DNA from: Nitrospirota bacterium
GTDB lineage: Bacteria > Nitrospirota > Thermodesulfovibrionia > Thermodesulfovibrionales > SM23-35
Reading direction: 5' to 3'
Length of the DNA stretch: 9,929 bases
NCBI GenBank assembly: GCA_016212245.1
Contig: JACRGU010000097.1
Span: 1-9,929 of the forward strand
Shown: piece by piece, positions 5,925-9,929 of the stretch
How positions within the stretch are numbered: position 1 is the stretch's first letter
Layout of the letters: each line of letters begins with the position of its first letter
Translations under genes and position numbers: made by a program
Notes under the pieces: generated by a model
Told to the model about the DNA's origin: nothing
Database searches by the model: none
The model's input: only the letters and a program-made list of their open reading frames with translations

Positions 5925-6241
5925 TAAGAGGCTGGTATTTATGATGTTTATGCTTTTGGGGAGAATTATAAATTATAAAGGGAACTCAGAGCGAACCTCA
6001 AAAAGTCTTCGACTTTTCTGGGATTCATTTAAAGGGGATTTTCGCAAAGGGGACAAGATTTCCCCTACGCTCAGCTATACGATAGATAGCTTCAGGAAAA
6101 TTATTTTCAGGTTAAAAATCTTTTCACCTCCAAAAGCCTTATTTACCCCGTTAGAAAAAGAGTAACAGCACTTACATCATAGCCCAGCCGTAAAATTTCA
6201 CAACTGATAAAAACGACTATTAAAAAGGAGGATAGATATAA
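5925..6241 (+). other. Structured leader between 6S RNA and rny, no gene recognised
   Basis: I see no convincing coding region, tRNA or known riboswitch here. Three hairpins stand out: a long imperfect one at 5993-6026 with core aaaagtc-ttc-gactttt (6001-6017); agggga/tcccct at 6048-6053 and 6061-6066; and agctat/atagct at 6073-6078 and 6086-6091. None has a clean downstream T-run, although the first has T's in its 3' arm and could end 6S transcription weakly. No good promoter for rny was found, so rny may be read through from the 6S promoter or from a promoter I could not identify. Confidence 0.4.
6225..6231 (+). promoter_or_regulatory. Ribosome binding site of rny
   Basis: A perfect aaggagg lies ten bases before the ATG at 6242 and fixes the rny start. 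Confidence 0.75.
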
Positions 6242-7804
6242 ATGATTAATACAGAGTATCTACTAATAGCCCTCTTTGCTAGCTTGATTATTGGACTGGT
6301 TCTGAGCCTGATATACAGGACAACCCTTAAGAGTCAACGGGAGGCGATGGAAAAGGAAAGAACAAAGATAAAAGAAGAGGCCCGTAAGGAGGCAGAAACT
6401 ATAAAAAGAGAGGCATCCATAGAGGCTAAAGACATTGTTTATCAAGCCAAATTAGATGCTGAGAAGGAGATAAGGGAGAGGCGCTCTGAACAGAACCAGT
6501 TTGAAAGAAGGTTAAGACAAAAAGAGGAGATCATCGAGAAAAAGCTTGACCAGATCGAGAAAAGGGAATATGAGTTAAACAAAAGGGAGAAGGATTATAA
6601 TTTGAAGGAACGTATTATTCAGGAGAAGGAAACCCATTACAACCAATTGATAAAAGACCAGACACAATTGCTTGAGAAGATATCGAGATTAAGCTTGGAA
6701 GAGGCAAGACAGGAGTTTATGAAGAGGATAGAAGAGGAATCAAGGTTCGAGGCTGCAAAACTTGCCAAAAAAATAGAAGAGGAAGCAAAAGAGACCGCAG
6801 AGAAAAAGTCAAAGGAGATAATAGGCCTTGCTATACAGAGATACTCAAGCGACTATGTTACAGATGCAACTGTAACTGCAGTAAACCTCCCTAATGATGA
6901 GATGAAAGGAAGAATAATCGGTAGAGAAGGTAGAAATATAAGGGCACTTGAGGCTGCAACAGGTGTTGACCTCATTGTGGACGATACTCCAGAGATGGTA
7001 ATACTTTCTGCCTTTGACCCTGTCAGGCGTGAGATTGCAAGACTTTCACTTGAACGACTCATAACAGACGGGAGGATACACCCTACAAGGATCGAAGAGA
7101 TCGTAGAAAAAGTTAAAAAAGAAGTAGAGACGAATATACGTGAGGAAGGGGAAAAGGCTGTTTTCGACTTTGGGCTTTCTGGCATACACCCGGAGCTGAT
7201 AAAACTTCTCGGAAGGCTAAAATACAGGACATCATATGGCCAGAATGTCCTTCAACATTCAAGGGAAGTGGCATACCTCTCAGGCATAATGGCCGTTGAA
7301 CTTGGAGTCGATGTTAAACTCGCAAAGAGGGCAGGACTTCTCCATGATATCGGAAAGGCTGTGGACCACGAAGTAGAAGGGTCGCATCAGGAAATTGGTG
7401 CAAACATAGCAAAGAAGTACGGGGAGAATCAAAAGGTAATTAATACAATTATGGTTCATCATGGAGAAGGAGACCCTGCAACTGTTGAGGCTGCCCTTGT
7501 GGCTGCTGCAGATGCCCTGTCGGCTGCAAGACCAGGGGTCAGAAAGGAAAGCATAGAGAGTTATCTCAAACGCCTTGAGAAATTAGAGCAGATGGCTCTC
7601 TCATACAAGGGTATTGACAAGTGTTATGCAATCCAGGCAGGGAGAGAATTAAGGATAATAGTAAAGCCTGAGGATGTGAGTGACGAAATGTCCTCTATGA
7701 TATCGAGAGAGCTTGCAAAAAAAATAGAGTCTGAGATGACATATCCTGGCCAGATAAAAGTTACTGTTATAAGAGAATCGAGATATGTGGAATATGCAAA
7801 ATAG
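6242..7804 (+). CDS. rny: Ribonuclease Y
   Basis: RNase Y is a membrane-anchored endoribonuclease that starts mRNA decay. The 520-residue protein has the full family plan at standard length: N-terminal membrane helix (about 5-25), a long charged coiled coil (about 30-195), a KH RNA-binding domain with GRIIGREGRN (223-232), and an HD metal-dependent phosphohydrolase domain. HD residues are visible: H339 in LQHS, H368-D369 in LLHDIGK, H406-H407 in VHHGE, and D424 in AAADALSAARPG. The C-terminal block YPGQIKVTVIRE is also typical. It is followed by ymdB, as in Bacillus subtilis. The coiled coil is rich in GAA/AAA/AGG codons but otherwise matches its neighbours. The 6S RNA gene lies upstream, and a 317-base leader leaves room for control of its own mRNA. 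Confidence 0.96.
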   Translation: MINTEYLLIALFASLIIGLVLSLIYRTTLKSQREAMEKERTKIKEEARKEAETIKREASIEAKDIVYQAKLDAEKEIRERRSEQNQFERRLRQKEEIIEKKLDQIEKREYELNKREKDYNLKERIIQEKETHYNQLIKDQTQLLEKISRLSLEEARQEFMKRIEEESRFEAAKLAKKIEEEAKETAEKKSKEIIGLAIQRYSSDYVTDATVTAVNLPNDEMKGRIIGREGRNIRALEAATGVDLIVDDTPEMVILSAFDPVRREIARLSLERLITDGRIHPTRIEEIVEKVKKEVETNIREEGEKAVFDFGLSGIHPELIKLLGRLKYRTSYGQNVLQHSREVAYLSGIMAVELGVDVKLAKRAGLLHDIGKAVDHEVEGSHQEIGANIAKKYGENQKVINTIMVHHGEGDPATVEAALVAAADALSAARPGVRKESIESYLKRLEKLEQMALSYKGIDKCYAIQAGRELRIIVKPEDVSDEMSSMISRELAKKIESEMTYPGQIKVTVIRESRYVEYAK

Positions 7805-7824
7805 CAACAAGTTACGGGTAACAA

Positions 7825-7901
7825 AGTTCATTGAGTTTATTGAGTTTACACAGTTTATTGAGTTATTAAAACACAAGAAACTCAAGAAACCCGAGAAACC
7901 G
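7825..7901. repeat. Nonamer repeat array between rny and ymdB
   Basis: Five 9-base units begin with agtt: agttcattg, agtttattg, agtttacac, agtttattg, agttattaa (7825-7869). Three opposing units follow: aagaaactc, aagaaaccc, gagaaaccg (7875-7901). The arms can pair: gtttattgagtt (7853-7864) against aactcaagaaac (7879-7890), 11 of 12 positions. The array begins 20 bases after the rny stop and ends 23 bases before the ymdB start, filling most of the 120-base gap. Confidence 0.75.
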
Positions 7902-7924
7902 TGTCAACTTTTAAACTTGTCACT

Positions 7925-8707
7925 ATGAAGTTACTCTTTATAGGTGACATAGTGGGTAAGGTCGGCAGGTCGGCAGTTAAATCTCTGCTGCCAAGCCTGA
8001 CAGATAAGTATAAGACTGACCTTATTATCGCAAACGGTGAGAACCTTGCAGGTGGTTTTGGTGTAACCGAGAAAACTTTAACAGAGATATTAAACTGTGG
8101 CGTCCATATAATTACAACAGGAAACCATGTATGGGACAAAAAAGAGTTTATTCCCCAGATCTCAAAGGAAAACAGAGTACTTAGACCAATAAACTATCCA
8201 CCGGGAGTACCTGGTTATGGAAGTATACTTTATACCCTTCCGCAAGGTGAAAAGGTAGCTATAATTAATATCTCAGGAAGGGTTTATATGTCAAATATGG
8301 ATTGTCCTTTCAGGACAGGTAAAGAAGAGATCGAAAGGCTCAGCAATATCACAAATATAATTATTGTAGATTTTCATGCAGAGGCAACATCAGAGAAAAT
8401 AGCGTTTTCGTGGTTTGTTGACGGTAAGGTAAGTGCCGTAATTGGAACCCATACCCATGTCCAGACAGCAGATGAGAAAATCCTGCCAGGTGGAACAGCA
8501 TATATAACTGACGTCGGGATGACAGGTCCTTCCATGTCTGTTATCGGCATAGAGAAAGAACAGGTTATACAGCGATTTTTGACAAACATACCTATACGAT
8601 TCGAGACAGCCAAAGGTGAAGGTATCTTCTCTGCTGTTGTTATTGAAATTGATGAGAAGACAGGAAAGTCCATTGCAATACAGCGTCTCCAGCTCAAGTA
8701 TCCATAG
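7925..8707 (+). CDS. ymdB: YmdB-family metallophosphoesterase (TIGR00282)
   Basis: The protein has 260 residues from the ATG at 7925. An in-frame GTG at 7901 would add eight residues, but they come from the repeat and the family begins MKxLFIGDIVG, so 7925 is chosen even though no good ribosome site precedes it. Metal-binding motifs are all present: GDIVG with D8, NGEN (37-40), GNHVWDKKE (66-74), DFHAEATSEK (149-158) and GTHTHVQTADE (174-184), then LPGGTAYITDVGMTGP (187-202). Family members hydrolyse 2',3'-cyclic nucleotides; in Bacillus YmdB affects biofilm and motility choices. The pairing with rny suggests a shared part in RNA turnover or signalling. Substrate here is unproven. Confidence 0.93.
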   Translation: MKLLFIGDIVGKVGRSAVKSLLPSLTDKYKTDLIIANGENLAGGFGVTEKTLTEILNCGVHIITTGNHVWDKKEFIPQISKENRVLRPINYPPGVPGYGSILYTLPQGEKVAIINISGRVYMSNMDCPFRTGKEEIERLSNITNIIIVDFHAEATSEKIAFSWFVDGKVSAVIGTHTHVQTADEKILPGGTAYITDVGMTGPSMSVIGIEKEQVIQRFLTNIPIRFETAKGEGIFSAVVIEIDEKTGKSIAIQRLQLKYP

Positions 8708-8751
8708 TCTTAGTAACATCGAGTAATAGGGAAGGCTGTAAAATCCTACAA

Positions 8752-8848
8752 CTCCCCTCCCCTTGTGGGAGGGGATGAAGGGGAGGGGTAACCTTTTGGT
8801 TAATATTTCACCCTCACCCTAACCCTCTCCCATCAAGGGAGAGGGAGG
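8752..8848. repeat. Two head-to-head copies of a C/G-rich palindromic element
   Basis: Hairpin A is tcccctccc-cttgt-gggagggga (8753-8775); hairpin B is ccctctccc-atcaa-gggagaggg (8823-8845). Between them a small hairpin, taacc-tttt-ggtta (8789-8802), marks the symmetry centre. The left half is approximately the reverse complement of the right half, so the whole reads as two inverted copies of one element of about 40 bases. It fills most of the 160-base gap between ymdB and osmC. Hairpin B ends eight bases before the osmC ribosome site. No T-run follows either stem, so an intrinsic terminator is not indicated. Confidence 0.8.
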
Positions 8849-8855
8849 TTTGAGA

Positions 8856-8862
8856 AAGGAGG
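8856..8862 (+). promoter_or_regulatory. Ribosome binding site that decides the osmC start
   Basis: A perfect aaggagg lies five bases before ATG 8868. The longer reading from TTG at 8850 would translate through this site, so 8868 is the start. Confidence 0.75.
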
Positions 8863-8867
8863 TTTTT

Positions 8868-9287
8868 ATGTCACAGGCAAAGGTAATATATGTGCAGGGG
8901 CTTCAGTTCATTGGAGAGGCATCTTCAGGTCATGCAATAGTTATGGATGGTGACCCTGAGGTTGGTGGACATAATACTGGCTTGAGGCCAATGGAACTGC
9001 TGCTTGTAGGTGTTGGTGGGTGCTCGGGAATGGATGTCATATCAATTCTCAAAAAGAAGAAACAGGATGTGACGGGGCTTGAGATAAATGTCAAAGGGCA
9101 GAAGGCAGAGAATTATCCCAAAAAATTTACCGATATAGACATAGAGTTTGTTGTAAAGGGCATAAACATATCAGAAGATGCGGTAAAAAGGGCAGTAGAA
9201 CTATCAATGAATAGATACTGCTCTGTAAAGGCCACACTCGAAGGCACTGCAAAGATAAGCTATACATTCAGAATAATTGAGGGGTAA
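8868..9287 (+). CDS. OsmC/YhfA-family protein
   Basis: The protein has 139 residues, within the family's usual range. OsmC-type proteins are small cytoplasmic dimers with two conserved cysteines that reduce organic peroxides; the YhfA branch is less well understood. The cysteines are visible: C52 in VGVGGCSGMDV and C118 in NRYCSVKATL. The block GLRPMELLLVGVGGC (38-52) is typical, as is the closing strand AKISYTFRI. The DNA upstream is mostly repeat, so any promoter must lie within or before it. The stop overlaps the pgpA reading frame. No redox regulator is near. Peroxidase activity is inferred from the family and is less sure for YhfA-like members, so no gene symbol is given. Confidence 0.88.
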   Translation: MSQAKVIYVQGLQFIGEASSGHAIVMDGDPEVGGHNTGLRPMELLLVGVGGCSGMDVISILKKKKQDVTGLEINVKGQKAENYPKKFTDIDIEFVVKGINISEDAVKRAVELSMNRYCSVKATLEGTAKISYTFRIIEG

Positions 9288-9756
9288 GCAACTGGAGGCT
9301 AAAGCCTTCTCCGAAAATGTCCTTAAAAACATTGCAACATTGGGTTTTATCGGTTATCTCCCTTTAGCACCGGGAACCTTTGGCTCTTTAGTTGCATTTG
9401 CTTTATTTGTTCTCTTAAAGCCATCCCCTTTTATTCACATCGCTCTACTACTTCTTATCACACCCATTGGCATTATATCTTCCCACCATGCTGAAAGGCT
9501 TTTAAATGATAAGGACAGCAGGTATATAGTCATTGATGAATTTATAGGATTCCTGATTTCTGTATTTTATCTTCCACAGACTTATGGCTATATTATTGCT
9601 GCCTTTTTTTTATTCAGATTTTTCGATATACTAAAACCATTCCCAATAAGAAAGATAGGTCTCATTTTAAGCGGTGGGAAGGGTATAATGGCAGATGATA
9701 TTATGGCAGCCTTATATACAAATTTAATCCTACAGATATGGAAGCTCATCTATTAG
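9277..9756 (+). CDS. pgpA: Phosphatidylglycerophosphatase A
   Basis: PgpA is a membrane enzyme that removes phosphate from phosphatidylglycerophosphate in phosphatidylglycerol synthesis. The 159-residue frame shows family blocks: YLPLAPGTFGS (27-37), DEFIGFL (87-93), FRFFDILKPFPIRKI (113-127), and GIMADDIMAALY (136-147) with the Asp pair 140-141. Hydrophobic spans lie at about 38-48, 54-68, 89-115 and 142-155. The start is uncertain: TTG 9277 has no ribosome site, while CTG 9292 lies six bases after aggggt (9280-9285). No ATG is available before the conserved part. Overlap with osmC suggests translational coupling. The end overlaps the cinA-type gene by 19 bases; pgpA next to cinA is a common arrangement. 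Confidence 0.9.
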   Translation: MRGKQLEAKAFSENVLKNIATLGFIGYLPLAPGTFGSLVAFALFVLLKPSPFIHIALLLLITPIGIISSHHAERLLNDKDSRYIVIDEFIGFLISVFYLPQTYGYIIAAFFLFRFFDILKPFPIRKIGLILSGGKGIMADDIMAALYTNLILQIWKLIY

Positions 9757-9929
9757 AACTCGTAAACAGGATTTCTGAACTCCTTAAAAGAGATGGATCC
9801 AGGCTGAGTATTGCCGAGTCGTGCACAGGAGGATTTGTTACCCATATTATTACAAATGTCCCGGGTGCCTCAAAGTTTCTTGAGCTCTCTATCGTCTGTT
9901 ATTCGAAGGACTCAAAGATAAAGGTTCTC
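9738..9929 (+). CDS. pncC: CinA C-terminal domain / nicotinamide nucleotide amidase (partial)
   Basis: The first 64 residues are seen before the window ends. They contain the family signature AESCTGG (26-32), whose serine is the proposed nucleophile, followed by THIITNVPGASKFLELSIVCY. This family deamidates NMN to nicotinate mononucleotide for pyridine nucleotide salvage, and is often annotated cinA. Since the signature lies only 26 residues from the ATG, this looks like a stand-alone deamidase domain (usually about 160 residues), not the long CinA with an N-terminal molybdopterin-binding-like domain. The start lies inside pgpA, with a 19-base overlap and no strong ribosome site. Confidence 0.88.
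   Translation, partial: MEAHLLELVNRISELLKRDGSRLSIAESCTGGFVTHIITNVPGASKFLELSIVCYSKDSKIKVL

Noticed and set aside
6001..6017. Intrinsic terminator of the 6S transcript
   Set aside because: The stem aaaagtc/gactttt is weak and is followed by ctggg, not T's; kept only as a hairpin in the leader.
5815..6165. Plus-strand open frame of 116 codons
   Set aside because: It starts inside the predicted 6S RNA, has no ribosome site and shows no recognisable domain; the RNA structure explains the first part better.
8753..8775. Intrinsic terminator after ymdB
   Set aside because: The stem is G/C-rich, but ggatgaagg follows it instead of a T-run, and the stem is part of a larger repeated palindrome.

Overview
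The window looks like a piece of chromosome from an AT-leaning, diderm (Gram-negative type) bacterium. A Mla-type lipid-transport cassette, a Tat component and a PA2779-family membrane protein point to an outer membrane. RNase Y next to a YmdB phosphodiesterase, a codon habit rich in ATA and AGG/AGA, and frequent intergenic repeat arrays would fit a Nitrospirota or deltaproteobacterial-type lineage. That placement is inference from gene content, not a phylogenetic result.

Left part (1-4980), minus strand: one tightly packed operon reads tatA - alr - mlaE - mlaF - mlaD - PA2779-family gene. tatA/alr, alr/mlaE, mlaE/mlaF and mlaF/mlaD all overlap, and 18 bases separate mlaD from the last gene. 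The MlaD protein is unusual: after the MCE domain and a helical stretch it carries about 180 residues that read like beta strands. No mlaC or mlaB is present in the window. At the far left, the last 20 codons of a plus-strand gene converge on this operon, and a heptamer repeat array separates the two stop codons.

Middle (4981-6241): mobA (molybdenum cofactor guanylyltransferase) is on the minus strand, upstream of tatA. It diverges from a strong candidate 6S RNA (about 5738-5924), which has its own sigma70-like promoter. Between the 6S RNA and rny lies a 317-base leader with several hairpins and no recognised gene.

Right part (6242-9929), plus strand: rny (RNase Y), ymdB (metallophosphoesterase), an OsmC-family gene, pgpA (phosphatidylglycerophosphatase A) and the start of a CinA/PncC-type gene cut by the window edge. 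rny-ymdB is a known pairing in RNA turnover. osmC-pgpA-cinA overlap end to end and are probably translationally coupled.

The least ordinary content is the repeats. (1) Heptamer or nonamer arrays built on an agt(t)-core lie with an opposing reverse-complement array at three gene 3' ends (60-158, 4916-4996, 7825-7901), and a one-armed array sits in frame inside alr (3986-4013). Several stop codons lie inside these arrays. (2) A C/G-rich palindromic element occurs in frame inside mobA (about 5229-5280) and as two head-to-head copies just upstream of osmC (8752-8848). I found no CRISPR array, tRNA, rRNA, insertion sequence or defence system. Apart from the 6S RNA, the repeat behaviour and the MlaD tail, this is ordinary housekeeping sequence.
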